A model generated the notes under the pieces. It worked only from the letters and a program-made list of their open reading frames with translations. It made no database searches and had not been told where the DNA came from. From assembly GCF_043290135.1 (NCBI RefSeq), contig NC_134707.1, forward strand, positions 138,881,319-138,945,318: a DNA stretch of 64,000 nt, read 5' to 3'. This DNA comes from Rhipicephalus microplus. Taxonomy: Eukaryota; Arthropoda; Arachnida; Ixodida; Ixodidae. Made by a program: the position numbers and the translations under genes. Shown in pieces: positions 33,468-46,406 of this stretch (positions are counted from its first letter, which is position 1; every line of letters begins with the position of its first letter).

Positions 33468-36400
33468 TTATAGTGGCGGATTTTCTAGTTGCAGAGTTTT
33501 AAGTTGTCGAGTTTCTAGTTGCAAAGTCTCTAGTTGTGGAGTTTCTAGTTGCGGAGTTTCTAGCTGTGGAGTTTCTAGTTGCGGAGTCTCTAGTTGTGCA
33601 GTCTCTAGTTTTGGAGTATCTAGTTGTGGAGTTTCTATTTGCTGAGTTTCTTGTTGCGGAGTTTCTAGTTGTGGATTTTCTGGCTGTGGAGTTTCTAGTT
33701 GTGGAGTTTCTAGTCGTGGAGTTTCTAGTTGTGAGGTTTGTAGTTGTTGAGTTTCTAGTTTTCGAGTTTCTAGTTGTGGAGTCTCTAGTTGTGGAGTTTC
33801 TAGTTGTGAAGTTTCTAGTTGCGAAGTCTCAAGTTGTTGAGTTTCTAGTTGTGGAGTTTCTAGTTGCGGAGTTTTCTAGTTGTGGAGTTTCTAGTTGCGG
33901 AGTTTCTAGTTGCGGAGCTTCAAGTTGTGGAGTTTCTAGTTGTGAAGTTTCTAGTTGTGGAGTTTGTAGTTGTGGAGTATCTAGTTGTGGGCTTTCAAGT
34001 TGTGGAGTTTCTAGTTGTGGAGTTTCTAGTTGCGGAGTTTTCTAGTTGCGGAGTCTGTAGTTGTGGAGTTTCTAGTTGTGGAATTTCTAGTTACGGAGTT
34101 TCTAGTTGTGGAGCTTTTAGTTGAGGAGTCTCTAGTTGTTGAGTCTGTAGTTGTGGAATTTCTAGTTGTGGAGTTTCTAGTTGTGGAGTTTCTAGTTGTG
34201 GAATTTCAAGTTGTGGAGTCTCTAGTGGCGGAGTGAGTTTCTAGTTGCGGAGTTTCTGTTTGTGGAGTTTCTAGTTGCGGAGCCAGTAGTTGTGGAGTTT
34301 CTAGTTGTGGAGTTTCTAGTTGTGGAGTTTCTAGTGTTTGAATTTCTAGTTGCCGAGTTCTTTAGTTGCGAAGTCTCAAGTTGTGGAGTTTCTAGCTGTG
34401 AAGTTTCTGGTTGCGGAATTTCTAGTTGCGGAGTATCTAGTTGTGGAGTTTTTAGTTGAGGAGTCTCTAGTTGTGGGGTCTCTAGTTGTGGAGTTTCTAG
34501 TTGTGGAGTCTCTAGTTGGGGAGTTTCGAGTTGTGGAGTTTCTAGCTGTGGAGTTTTTCATCGCGGAGTTTCTAGTTGCAGAGTTTCTAGTAGCGGAGTT
34601 TTCTAGTTGTGGAGATTCTAGTGGCGGAGTTTCTAGTTGCGTAGTTTCAAGTTGTGGAGTTTCTAGTTGTGGACTTTCGAGCTGTGGAGTTTCTAGTTGC
34701 GGAGTTTTTAGTTGTGGAGTTTCTGGTTGTGGAGTTTCTAGTTCTGGAGTCTGTAGTTGTGGAGTATCTATTTGTTGGGTTTAAAGCTGTGGAGTTTCTA
34801 GTTGTGGAGTTTCCAGTTGTTGAGTTTCTTGTAGTTGAGTTTCTAGTTACCGAGTTTCTAGTTGCGAAATCTCAAGTCGTGGAGTTTCTAGCTGTGGAGT
34901 TTCTAGTTGCGGAGTTTCTAGTTGCGGAGTTTCTAGTTGTGGATTTTGTAGTTGTGGAGTATATAGTTGTGGTGTTTCAAGTTGTGGAGTTTCTAGTTGC
35001 GGAGTTTCTAGTTGCAGAGTTTCTAGTTCCGGAGTTTTCTAGTTGTGGAGTTTCTAGTTGCGGAGTTTCTAGTTGTGGAGCTTCAAGTTGTGGAGTTTCT
35101 CGTTGTGGAGTTTCTAGTTGTGGAGTTTGTAGTTGTGGAGTATCTAGTTGTGGACTTTCAAGTTGTGGAGTTTCTAGTTGTGGAGTTTCAAGTTGTTAAT
35201 TTTCTAGCTGTGGAGTTTCTAATTGCGGAGTTTCTAGCTGCAGAGTTTCTAGTTGTGGATTTTCTAGCTGTGGAATTTCTGGTTGCAGAGTTTTTAGTTG
35301 CGGCGTTTCTAGTTGTGGAGTTTATAGTTGTTGAGTTTCTAGTTGCCGAGTTCTTTAGTTGCGAAGTCTCAAGTTGTAGAGTTTCTAGCTGTGGAGTTTC
35401 TAGTTGCGGAGTTTCTAGTTGCGGAGTTTCTAGTTGTGCAGTTTTAGTTGTGGAGTCTCTAGTTGTGGAGTTTCTTGTTGTTGATTTTCTATCTGTGGAG
35501 TTTCTATTTGCGGAGTTTCTAGTTGCAGAGTTTCTAGTTGTGGATTTTCTAGCTGTGGAATTTCTGCTTGCAGAGTTTTTAGTTGCGGTGTTTCTAGTTG
35601 TGGAGTTTCTAGTTGTTGAGTTTGTAGTTGCCGAGTTCTTTAGTTGCGAAGTCTCAAGTTGTAGAGTTTCTAGCTGTGGAGTTTCTAGTTGCAGAGTTTC
35701 TAGTTGCGGAGTTTCTAGTTGTGGATTTTTGAGTTGTGGAGTCTCTAGTTGTGGACTTTCTAGTTGTGGAGTGTCTACTTGTTGAGTTTCTAGTTGTGGA
35801 GTTTCTATTTGTTGTTTTTAGTTTTCGAGTTTGTAGTTGTAGATTTTCTAGTTGCAGAGTTCCTAGTTTTGGAGTATCTAGTTGCGGAGTCTCTAATTGT
35901 GCAGTCTCTAGTTTTGGAGTTTCTGGTTGTGGAGTTTATAGTTGTGGAATTTCTAACTGTGGAGATTCTACTTGCGGAGTTTCTAGTTGCAGAGTTTCTA
36001 GTTGTGGAGTTTCTAGTTGTGGAGTTTTAGTTGTGGAGTTTAAAGTTGTGGAATTTATAGGTGTGGAGTTTCTAGTTGTGGAGTTTCTAGCTTTCGGGTT
36101 TCTAGTTACGGAGTTTCTAGTTGTGGAGTTTCTAGTTGTGGAGCTTTTAGTTGAGTTGTGGAGCTCTAGTTGTGGAGTTTCTAGTTGTGGAGTGTCTACT
36201 TGTGGAGTTTCTAGTTGTGGAGCTTCTAGCTGTGGAGTTTCTAGTTGCAGGGTTTCTAGTTTCGGAGTTTTCTAGTTGTGGAGTTTCTAGTTGCGGAGTT
36301 TTTAGTTGCGGAGTTTCAAGTTGTGGAGTTTCTAGTTGTGGAATTTCTAGTTGTGAAGTTTTAAGTTGTGGAGTTTCTAATTGTGGAGCTTCTTGATGGG

Positions 36401-36491
36401 GAGTTTCTAGTTGTGAAATTTCTAGTAGTGGATTTTCGAGTTGTGGAGTTTCTAGTTGCGAAGTTTCTAGTTGGGGAGTTTCTACTTGAGT
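33468..36491 (+). repeat. B HOR copy, beta subtype (3,024 bp)
   Basis: The A-like part jumps near 33,860 and is shortened. The remainder is the beta-type partner of 26.2-28.3 kb, sharing TTTTTCATCGCGG, CTAATTGCGG near 35.22 kb and the 15-bp deletion near 35.92 kb. Confidence 0.8.
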
Positions 36492-39400
36492 TTATAGTGG
36501 CGGATTTTCTAGTTGCAGAGTTTTAAGTTGTCGAGTTTCTAGTTGCAAAGTCTCTAGTTGTGGAGTTTCTAGTTGCGGAGTTTCTAGCTGTGGAGTTTCT
36601 AGTTGCGGAGTCTCTAGTTGTGCAGTCTCTAGTTTTGGAGTTTCTAGTTGGGGAGTTTCTATTTGCTGAGTTTCTTGTTGCGGAGTTTCTAGTTGTGGAT
36701 TTTCTGGCTGTGGAGTTTCTAGTTGTGGAGTTTCTAGTTGTGGAGTTTCTAGTTGTGAGGTTTGTAATTGTTGAGTTTCTAGTTTTCGAGTTTCTAGTTG
36801 TGGAGTCTCTAGTTGTGGAGTTTCTAGTTGTGAAGTTTCTAGTTGCGAAGTCTCAAGTTGTTGAGTTTCTAGTTGTGGAGTTTCTAGTTGTGGGGTTCGT
36901 AGTTGTGGGGTTCGTAGTTGTGCAGTTTCTAGTTAAGGAGTATCTACTTGTGGAGTTTCCATTTGTGGTGTTTCTAGCTGTGGAGTTTCTAGATGCAGAG
37001 TTTCTAGTTGCGGAGTTTTCTAGTTGTGGAGATTCTAGTGGCGGAGTTTCTAGTTGCGGAGTTCCAAGTTGTGGAGTTTCTAGTTGTGGAGTTTCTAGTT
37101 GTGGAATTTGTAGTTGTGGAGTATACAGCTGTGGTGTTTCAAGTTGTGGAATTTCTAGTGGCGGAGTTTCTAGTTGTGGAGTTTCTAGTTGCGGAGTTTT
37201 CTAGTTGTGGAGTTTCTAGTTGCGGAGTTTCTAGTTGCGGAGCTTCAAGTTGTGGAGTTTCTAGTTGTGAAGTTTCTAGTTGTGGAGTTTGTAGTTGTGG
37301 AGTATCTAGTTGTGGGCTTTCAAGTTGTGGAGTTTCTAGTTGTGGAGTTTCTAGTTGCGGAGTTTTCTAGTTGCGGAGTCTGTAGTTGTGGAGTTTCTAG
37401 TTGTGGAATTTCTAGTTACGGAGTTTCTAGTTGTGGAGCTTTTAGTTGAGGAGTCTCTAGTTGTTGAGTCTGTAGTTGTGGAATTTCTAGTTGTGGAGTT
37501 TCTAGTTGTGGAATTTCAAGTTGTGGAGTCTCTAGTGGCGGAGTGAGTTTCTAGTTGCGGAGTTTCTGTTTGTGGAGTTTCTAGTTGCGGAGCCAGTAGT
37601 TGTGGAGTTTCTAGTTGTGGAGTTTCTAGTTGTGGAGTTTCTAGTGTTTGAATTTCTAGTTGCCGAGTTCTTTAGTTGCGAAGTCTCAAGTTGTGGAGTT
37701 TCTAGCTGTGAAGTTTCTGGTTTCGGAGTTTCTAGTTGCGGAGTTTCTAGTTGTGGAGTTTTTAGTTGAGGAGTCTCTAGTTGTGGGGTCTCTAGTTGTG
37801 GAGTTTCTAGTTGTGGAGTCTCTAGTTGGGGAGTTTCGAGTTGTGGAGTTTCTAGCTGTGGAGTTTTTCGTCGCGGAGTTTCTAGTTGCAGAGTTTCTAG
37901 TAGCGAAGTTTTCTAGTTGTGGAGATTCTAGTGGCGGAGTTTCGAGTTGCGGAGTTTCAAGTTGTGGAGTTTCTAGTTGTGGACTTTCTAGCTGTGGAGT
38001 TTCTAGTTGCGGAGTTTTTAGTTGTGGAGTTTCTGGTTGTGGAGTTTCTAGTTCTGGAGTCTGTAGTTGTGGAGTATCTATTTGTTGGGTTTAAAGCTGT
38101 GGAGTTTCTAGTTGTGGAGTTTCTAGTTGTTGAGTTTCTTGTAGTTGAGTTTCTAGTTGCCGAGTTTCTAGTTGCGAAATCTCAAGTCGTGGAGTTTCTA
38201 GCTGTGGAGTTTCTAGTTGCGGAGTTTCTAGTTGCGGAGTTTCTAGTTGTGGATTTTGTAGTTGTGGAGTATATAGTTGTGGTGTTTCAAGTTGTGGAGT
38301 TTCTAGTTGCGGAGTTTCTAGTTGCAGAGTTTCTAGTTCCGGAGTTTTCTAGTTGTGGAGTTTCTAGTTGCGGAGTTTCTAGTTGTGGAGCTTCAAGTTG
38401 TGGAGTTTCTCGTTGTGGAGTTTCTAGTTGTGGAGTTTGTAGTTGTGGAGTATCTAGTTGTGGACTTTCAAGTTGTGGAGTTTCTAGTTGTGGAGTTTCT
38501 AGTTGTTAATTTTCTAGCTGTGGAGTTTCTATTTGCGGAGTTTCTAGCTGCAGAGTTTCTAGTTGTGGATTTTCTAGCTGTGGAATTTCTGGTTGCAGAG
38601 TTTTAGTTGCGGCGTTTCTAGTTGTGGAGTTTCTAGTTGTTGAGTTTCTAGTTGCCGAGTTCTTTAGTTGCGAAGTCTCAAGTTGTAGAGTTTCTAGCTG
38701 TGGAGTTTCTAGTTGCGGAGTTTCTAGTTGCGGAGTTTCTAGTTGCGAAGTTTCTAGTTGTGCAGTTTTAGTTGTGGAGTCTCTAGTTGTGGAGTTTCTT
38801 GTTGTTGATTTTCTATCTGTGGAGTTTCTATTTGCGGAGTTTCTAGTTGCAGAGTTTCTAGTTGTGGATTTTCTAGCTGTGGAATTTCTGCTTGCAGAGT
38901 TTTTAGTTGCGGTGTTTCTAGTTGTGGAGTTTCTAGTTGTTGAGTTTGTAGTTGCCGAGTTCTTTAGTTGCGAAGTCTCAAGTTGTAGAGTTTCTAGCTG
39001 TGGAGTTTCTAGTTGCGGAGTTTCTAGTTGCGGAGTTTCTAGTTGTGGATTTTTTAGTTGTGGAGTCTCTAGTTGTGGACTTTCTAGTTGTGGAGTGTCT
39101 ACTTGTTGAGTTTCTAGTTGTGGAGTTTCTATTTGTTGTTTTTAGTTTTCGAGTTTGTAGTTGTAGATTTTCTAGTTGCAGAGTTTCTAGATTTGGAGTA
39201 TCTAGTTGCGGAGTCTCTAATTGTGCAGTCTCTAGTTTTGGAGTCTCTAGTTGTGGAGTTTCTGGTTGTGGATTTTATAGTTGTGGAATTTCTAACTGTG
39301 GAGATTCTACTTGCGGAGTTTCTAGTTGCAGAGTTTCTAGTTGTGGAGTTTCTAGTTGTGGAGTTTTAGTTGTGGAGTTTAAAGTTGTGGAATTTATAGG

Positions 39401-39844
39401 TGTGGAGTTTCTAGTTGTGGAGTTTCTAGTTTTTGGGTTTCTAGTTACGGAGTTTCTAGTTGTGGAGTTTCTAGTTGTGGAGTTTCTAGTTGTGGAGCTT
39501 TTAGTTGAGTTGTGGAGCTCTAGTTGTGGAGTTTCTAGTTGTGTAGTGTCTACTTGTGGAGTTTCTAGTTGTGGAGTTTCTAGCTGTGGAGTTTCTAGTT
39601 GCAGGGTTTCTAGTTTCGGAGTTTTCTAGTTGTGGAGTTTCTAGTTGCGGAGTTTCTAGTTGCGGAGTTTCAAGTTGTGGAGTTTCTAGTTGTGGAGTTT
39701 CTAGTTGTGGAGTTTTTAGTTGTGGAGTTTTAATTGTGGAGCTTCTTGATGGGGAGTTTCTAGTTGTGAAGTTTCTAGTTGTGGATTTTCGAGTTGTGGA
39801 GTTTCTAGTTGCGAAGTTTCTAGTTGGGGAGTTTCTACTTGAGT
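36492..39844 (+). repeat. B HOR copy (3,353 bp), source or partner of the 21.65-kb duplication
   Basis: From about 36.86 kb this copy is nearly identical to sequence 21,645 bp downstream. Shared private variants include GTTAAGGAGTATC (near 36.93 kb), GTATACAGCTG (near 37.12 kb), the one-base-shortened GCAGAGTTTTAGTTG (near 38.6 kb) and TCTAGATTTGGAG (near 39.19 kb). Confidence 0.85.
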
Positions 39845-42340
39845 TTATAGTTGCGGATTTTCTAGTTGCAGAGTTTTAAGTTGTCGAGTTTCTAGTTGCG
39901 GAGTCTCTAGTTGTGGAGTTTCTAGTTGCGGAGTTTCTAGCTGTGGAGTTTCTAGTTGCGGAGTCTCTAGTTGTGCAGTCTCTGGTTTTGGAGTCTCTGG
40001 TTGTGGAGTTTCTAGTTGTGGAGTTTCTAGCTGTGGAGTTTCAAGTTGCGGAGTCTCTAGTTGTGCAGTCTCTAGCTGTGGAGTCTCTGGCTGTGGAGTT
40101 TCTAGTTGTGGAGTTTCTAGTTGTGGAGTTTCTAGTTGTGGAGTTTCTAGTTGTGGAGTTTCTAGTCGTGGAGTCTGTAGTTGTGGAGTAGCTATTTGAT
40201 GGGTTTCAAGTTATGGAGTTTTTGGCTGTGGAGTTTCTAGTTGTGGAGTTTCTAGTAGTTGAGTTTCTAGTTGCCGAGTTTCTAGTTGCGAAGTCTCAAG
40301 TCGTGGAGTTTCTAGCTGCGGAGTTTCTAGTTGCGGAGCTTCTAGTGGCGGAGTTTCTAGTTGTGGAATTTGTAGTTGTGGGGTTCGTAGTTGTGCAGTT
40401 TCTAGTTGTGGAGTATCTACTTGTGGAGTTTCCATTTGTGGTGTTTCTAGCTGTGGAGTTTCTAGTTGCGGAGTTTCTAGATGCAGAGTTTCTAGTTGCG
40501 GAGTTTTCTAGTTGTGGAGATTCTAGTGGCGGAGTTTCTAGTTGCGGAGTTCCAAGTTGTGGAGTTTCTAGTTGTGGAGTTTCTAGTTGTGGAATTTGTA
40601 GTTGTGGAGTATATAGCTGTGGTGTTTCAAGTTGTGGAGTTTCTAGTGGCGGAGTTTCTAGTTGTAGAGTTTCTAGTTGCGGAGTTTTCTAGTTGCGGAG
40701 TTTCTAGTTGCGGAGCTTCAAGTTGTGGAGTTTCTAGTTGTGGAGTTTCTAGTTGTGGAGTTTGTAGTTGTGGAGTATCTAGTTGTGGGCTTTCAAGTTG
40801 TGGAGTTTCTAGTTGTGGAGTTTCTAGTTGCGGAGTTTTCTAGTTGCGGAGTCTGTAGTTGTGGAGTTTCTAGTTGTGGAATTTCTAGTTACGGAGTTTC
40901 TAATTGTGGAGCTTTTAGTTGAGGAGTCTCTAGTTGTTGAGTCTCTAGTTGTGGAATTTGTAGTTGTGGAGTTTCTAGTTGTGGAATTTCAAGTTGTGGA
41001 GTCTCTAGTGGCGGAGTGAGTTTCTAGTTGCGGAGTTTCTGTTTGTGGAGTTTCTAGTTGCGGAGCCAGTAGATGTGGAGTTTGTAGTTGTGGAGTTTCT
41101 AGTTGTGGAGTTTCTAGTGTTTGAATTTCTAGTTGCCGAGTTCTTTAGTTGCGAAGTCTCAAGTTGTGGAGTTTCTAGCTGTGAAGTTTCTAGTTGCGGA
41201 GTTTCTAGTGGCGGAGTTTCTAGTTGTGGAGTTTTTAGTTGAGGAGTCTCTAGTTGTGGGGTCTCTAGTTGTGGAGTTTCTAGTTGTGGAGTGTCTACTT
41301 GTGGAGTTTCTAGTTGTGGAGTTTCTAGTTGTGGAGTTTCTAGTCGTGGAGTCTGTAGTTGTGGAGTAGCTATTTGTTGGGTTTCAAGTTATGGAGTTTT
41401 TGGCTGTGGAGTTTCTAGTTGTGGAGTTTCTAGTAGTTGAGTTTCTAGTTGCCGAGTTTCTAGTTGCGAAGTCTCAAGTCGTGGAGTTTCTAGCTGCGGA
41501 GTTTCTAGTTGCGGAGCTTCTAGTGGCGGAGTTTCTAGTTGTGGAATTTGTAGTTGTGGAGTATCTAGTTTTGGTGTTTCAAGTTGTGGAGTTTCTAGCT
41601 GTGGAGTTTCTAGTTGCGGAGTTTCTAGTTGCAGAGTTTCTAGTTGCGGAGTTTCTAGTTGCGGAGTTTCTAGTTGTGGAGTTTCTAGTTGTTGAGTTTC
41701 TAGTGGCCGAGTTCTTTAGTTGCGAAGTCTCAAGTTGTGGAGTTTCTAGCTGTGGAATTTCTAGTTGTTGAGTTTCTAGATCCGGAGTTTCTAGTTGTGG
41801 AGTTTTTAGCTGTGGAGTCTCTAGTTGTGGAGTCTCTAGTTGTGGAGTTTCTAGTTGTGGAGTGTCTACTTGTGGAGTTTCTAGTTGTGGAGATTCTAGT
41901 TGTAGAGTTTCTATTTGTAGTTTTTATTTTTCGAGTTTGTAGTTGTAGATTTTCTAGTTGCAGAGTTCCTAAATGTGGAGTTTCTAGTTGTGGAGTTTCT
42001 TGTTGGGGTGTTTCTAGTTGTGAAGTTTCTAATTGTGGATTTTCTAGTTGCGGAATTTCTAGTTGCGAAGTTTCTAGTTGGGGAGTTTCTACTTGAATTT
42101 ATAGTTGTGGATTTTCTAGTTCCACAGTTTCGAGTTGCAAAGTTTCAAGTTGTCGAGTTTGTAGTTGCGGAGTCGCTAGTTGTGGAGTTTGTAGTTGCGG
42201 AGTTGCTAGCTGTGGAGTTTCTAGTTTCGGAGTCTCTAATTGTGCAGTCTCTAGTTTTGGAGTCTCTATTTGTGGAGTTTCTAGTTGTGGAGTTTATAGT
42301 TGTGGAGTTTCTAGCTGTGGAGATTCTAGTTGCGGAGTTT
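36860..42340 (+). repeat. First copy of the 21.65-kb-spaced duplication
   Basis: Partner of 58.5-64.0 kb. The left limit is where the upstream sequences differ: CTCAAGTTGTTGAG here, CTCAAGTCGTGGAG at 58.50 kb. The right limit is set only by the end of the window. Confidence 0.9.
39845..42098 (+). repeat. A-to-C transitional HOR copy (2,254 bp)
   Basis: The left part is A-type, with GTGCAGTCTCTGG near 39.97 kb, a shortened array of GGAGTTTCTAGTTGT and TTTTTGGCTGTGG. From about 41.7 kb C-type variants dominate: TAGATCCGGAG, TTTTTAGCTGTGGAG and TTTGTAGTTTTTATTTTTCG. A near-identical copy lies at 61490-63758; it is 15 bp longer because one unit is missing here near 40.69 kb. Confidence 0.85.
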
Positions 42341-44244
42341 CTAGTTGCAGAGTTTCTAGTTGCGGAGTTTCTTGTTGCAGAGTTTGTAGTTGTGGAGTTT
42401 CTAGTTGTGAAGTTTTAGTTGTGGAGTTTCAAGTTGTGGAATTCATAGGTGTGGAGTTTCTAGTTGTGGAGTTTCTAGTTTTCGAGTTTCTAGTTACGGA
42501 GTTTCTAGTTGTGGAGTTTTTAGTTGTGGAGATTTTACTTGAGGAGTCTCTAGTTGTTGAGTCTCTAGTTGTGGAAGATCTAGGTGTGGAGTTTCTAGTT
42601 GCGGAGTTTCTTGTTGCGGAGTTTCTAGATGTGGAGTTTCTAGTTGTGGAGTTTCTGGCTGTGGAGTTTATAGTTGCGGAGTTTCTAGTATCGGAGTTTC
42701 TAGTTGTGGAGTTTCTAGTTGTGGAGTTTCTAGTTGTAGAGTTTCTAGTTCCAAAGTCTCAAGTTGTGGAGTTTCTAGTTGTGGAGTTTCTAGTGGCGGA
42801 GTTTCTAGTTGCAGAGTTTCTAGTTGCGGAGTTTTCTAGTTGTGGAGTTTCTAGTGGCGGAGTTTCTAGTTGCGGAGCTTCAAGTTGTGGAGTTTCTAGT
42901 TGTGGAGTTTCTAGTTGTGGAGTTTGTAGTTGTGGAGTATCTAGTTGTGGGCTTTCAAGTTGTGGAGTTTCTAGTTGTGGAGTTTCTAGTTGCGGAGTTT
43001 TCTAGTCGCGGAGTCTGTAGTTGAGGAGTTTCTAGTTGTGGAATTTCTGTTACGGAGTTTCTAGTTGTGGAGCTTTTAGTTGAGGAGTCTCTAGTTTTTG
43101 AGTCTCTAGTTGTGGAATTTCTAGTTGTGGAGTTTCTAGTTGTGGAGTTTCTAGTTGTGGAATTTCAAGTTGTGGAGTCTCTAGTGGCGGAGTGAGTTTC
43201 TAGTTGCGGAGTTTCTGGTTGTGGAGTTTCTAGTTGCGGAGCCAGTAGTTGTGGAGTTTCTAGTTGTGGAGTTTCTAGTTGTGGAGTTTCTAGTGTTTGA
43301 ATTTCTAGTTGCCGAGTTCTTTAGTTGCGAAGTCTCAAGTTGTGGAGTTTCTAGCTGTGAAGTTTCTAGTTGCGGAGTTTCTAGTTGCGGAGTTTCTAGT
43401 TGTGGAGTTTTTAGTTTAGGAGTCTCTAGTTGTGGAGTCTCTAGTTGTGGAGTTTCTAGTTGTGGAGTGTCTACTTGTGGAGTTTCTAGTTGTGGAGTTT
43501 CTAGTTGTGGAGTTTCTAGTCGTGGAGTCTGTAGTTGAGGAGTATCTATTTGTTGGGTTTCAAGTTATGGAGTTTCTGGCTATGGAGTTTCTAGTTGTGG
43601 AGTTTCTAGTTGTTGAGTTTCTAGTTGCGAAGTCTCAAGTCGTGGAGTTTCTAGCTGCGGAGCTTCTAGCTGCGGAGTTTCTAGTTTCGGAGCTTCAAGT
43701 GGCGGAGTTTCTAGTTGTGGAATTTGTAGTTGTGGAGTATCTAGTTTTGGTGTTTCAAGTTGTGGAGTTTCTAGCTGTGGAGTTTCTAGTTGCGGAGTTT
43801 CTAGTTTCAGAGTTTCTAGTTGTGGAGTTTCTAGTTGTTGAGTTTCTAGTCGCCGAGTTCTTTAGTTGCGAAGTCTCAAGTTGTGGAGTTTCTAGCTGTG
43901 GAATTTCTTGTTGTTGAGTTTCTAGTTGCGGAGTTTCTAGTTGTGGAGTTTTTAGCTGTGGAGTCTCTAGTTGTGGAGTCTCTAGTTGTGGAGTTTCTAG
44001 TTGTGGAGTGTCTACTTGTGGAGTTTCTAGTTGTGGAGTTTCTAGTTGTGGAGTTTCTATTTGTAGTTTTTATTTTTCGAGTTTGTAGTTGTAGATTTTC
44101 TAGTTGCAGAGTTCCTAAATGTGGAGTTTCTAGTTGTGGAGTTTCTTGTTGGGGTGTTTCTAGTTGTGAAGTTTCTAATTGTGGATTTTCTAGTTGCGGA
44201 ATTTCTAGTTGCGAAGTTTCTAGTTGGGGAGTTTCTACTTGAAT
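42099..44244 (+). repeat. C HOR copy 1, type a (2,146 bp)
   Basis: This copy is 16 bp shorter than the C consensus. One base is missing near 43,049 (TTTCTGTTACGG instead of TTTCTAGTTACGG), and one 15-bp unit is missing near 43,815. It carries the type a variants GAATTTATAG and TTCCACAGTTTCGAG. Confidence 0.9.
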
Positions 44245-46406
44245 TTATAGTTGTGGATTTTCTAGTTCCACAGTTTCGAGTTGCAAAGTTTCAAGTTGTC
44301 GAGTTTGTAGTTGCGGAGTCGCTAGTTGTGGAGTTTGTAGTTGCGGAGTTGCTAGCTGTGGAGTTTCTAGTTGCGGAGTCTTTAATTGTGCAGTCTCTAG
44401 TTTTGGAGTCTCTATTTGTGGAGTTTCTAGTTGTGGAGTTTATAGTTGTGGAGTTTCTAGCTGTGGAGATTCTAGTTGCGGAGTTTCTAGTTGCAGAGTT
44501 TCTAGTTGCGGAGTTTCTTGTTGCAGAGTTTGTAGTTGTGGAGTTTCTAGTTGTGAAGTTTTAGTTGTGGAGTTTCAAGTTGTGGAATTCATAGGTGTGG
44601 AGTTTCTAATTGTGGAGTTTCTAGTTTTCGAGTTTCTAGTTACGGAGTTTCTAGTTGTGGAGTTTTTAGTTGTGGAGATTTTACTTGAGGAGTCTCTAGT
44701 TGTTGAGTCTCTAGTTGTGGAAGATCTAGGTGTGGGGTTTCTAGTTGCGGAGTTTCTTGTTGCGGAGTTTCTAGATGTGGAGTTTCTAGTTGTGGAGTTT
44801 CTGGCTGTGGAGTTTATAGTTGCGGAGTTTCTAGTATCGGAGTTTCTAGTTGTGGAGTTTCTAGTTGTGGAGTTTCTAGTTGTAGAGTTTCTAGTTGCAA
44901 AGTCTCAAGTTGTGGAGTTTCTAGTTGTGGAGTTTCTAGTGGCGGAGTTTCTAGTTGCAGAGTTTCTAGTTGCGGAGTTTTCTAGTTGTGGAGTTTCTAT
45001 TGGCGGAGTTTCTAGTTGCGGAGCTTCAAGTTGTGGAGTTTCTAGTTGTGGAGTTTCTAGTTGTGGAGTTTGTAGTTGTGGAGTATCTAGTTGTGGGCTT
45101 TCAAGTTGTGGAGTTTCTAGTTGTGGAGTTTCTAGTTGCGGAGTTTTCTAGTCGCGGAGTCTGTAGTTGAGGAGTTTCTAGTTGTGGAATTTCTAGTTAC
45201 GGAGTTTCTAGTTGTGGAGCTTTTAGTTGAGGAGTCTCTAGTTGTTGAGTCTCTAGTTGTGGAATTTCTAGTTGTGGAGTTTCTAGTTGTGGAGTTTCTA
45301 GTTGTGGAATTTCAAGTTGTGGAGTCTCTAGTGGCGGAGTGAGTTTCTAGTTGCGGAGTTTCTGGTTGTGGAGTTTCTAGTTGCGGAGCCAGTAGTTGTG
45401 GAGTTTCTAGTTGTGGAGTTTCTAGTTGTGGAGTTTCTAGTGTTTGAATTTCTAGTTGCCGAGTTCTTTAGTTGCGAAGTCTCAAGTTGTGGAGTTTCTA
45501 GCTGTGAAGTTTCTAGTTGCGGAGTTTCTAGTTGCGGAGTTTCTAGTTGTGGAGTTTTTAGTTTAGGAGTCTCTAGTTGTGGAGTCTCTAGTTGTGGAGT
45601 TTCTAGTTGTGGAGTGTCTACTTGTGGAGTTTCTAGTTGTGGAGTTTCTAGTTGTGGAGTTTCTAGTCGTGGAGTCTGTAGTTGAGGAGTATCTATTTGT
45701 TGGGTTTCAAGTTATGGAGTTTCTGGCTATGGAGTTTCTAGTTGTGGAGTTTCTAGTTGTTGAGTTTCTAGTTGCGAAGTCTCAAGTCGTGGAGTTTCTA
45801 GCTGCGGAGCTTCTAGCTGCGGAGTTTCTAGTTTCGGAGCTTCAAGTGGCGGAGTTTCTAGTTGTGGAATTTGTAGTTGTGGAGTATCTAGTTTTGGTGT
45901 TTCAAGTTGTGGAGTTTCTAGCTGTGGAGTTTCTAGTTGCGGAGTTTCTAGTTTCAGAGTTTCTAGTTGCGGAGTTTCTAGTTGTGGAGTTTCTAGTTGT
46001 TGAGTTTCTAGTCGCCGAGTTCTTTAGTTGCGAAGTCTCAAGTTGTGGAGTTTCTAGCTGTGGAATTTCTTGTTGTTGAGTTTCTAGTTGCGGAGTTTCT
46101 AGTTGTGGAGTTTTTAGCTGTGGAGTCTCTAGTTGTGGAGTCTCTAGTTGTGGAGTTTCTAGTTGTGGAGTGTCTACTTGTGGAGTTTCTAGTTGTGGAG
46201 TTTCTAGTTGTGGAGTTTCTATTTGTAGTTTTTATTTTTCGAGTTTGTAGTTGTAGATTTTCTAATTGCAGAGTTCCTAGTTGTGGAGTTTCTAGTTGTG
46301 GAGTTTCTTGTTGGGGAGTTTCTAGTTGTGAAGTTTCTAATTGTGGATTTTCTAGTTGCGGAATTTCTAGTTGCGAAGTTTCTAGTTGGGGAGTTTCTAC
46401 TTGAGT
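44245..46406 (+). repeat. C HOR copy 2, type a (2,162 bp)
   Basis: Consensus length. It shares TCTATTGGCGGAG (near 44.99 kb) with copy 4 at 49.35 kb, which places the two in the same position of a two-unit cycle. Confidence 0.9.

Larger units (their letters stand above)
10390..39844 (+). repeat. Domain B: composite HOR array, about 3.3 kb units
   Basis: Each full B unit holds about 1.3 kb of A-like sequence after the TTATAG landmark, then about 2 kb of B-specific sequence. The B part begins at the GGGGAGTTTCGAG or GAGGAGTTTCGAG unit (near 10.40, 12.90, 14.89, 23.03, 26.35, 29.62, 34.52 and 37.83 kb). A T-rich block CTATTTGTTGTTTTTAG follows once per unit, just after 13,892, 16,074, 18,417, 20,921, 24,306, 27,570, 30,895, 32,740, 35,794 and 39,118. 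Intact spacings are 3,264-3,385 bp. Shorter spacings (1,845, 2,182, 2,343, 2,504 and 3,054 bp) mark copies with deletions. Confidence 0.85.
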
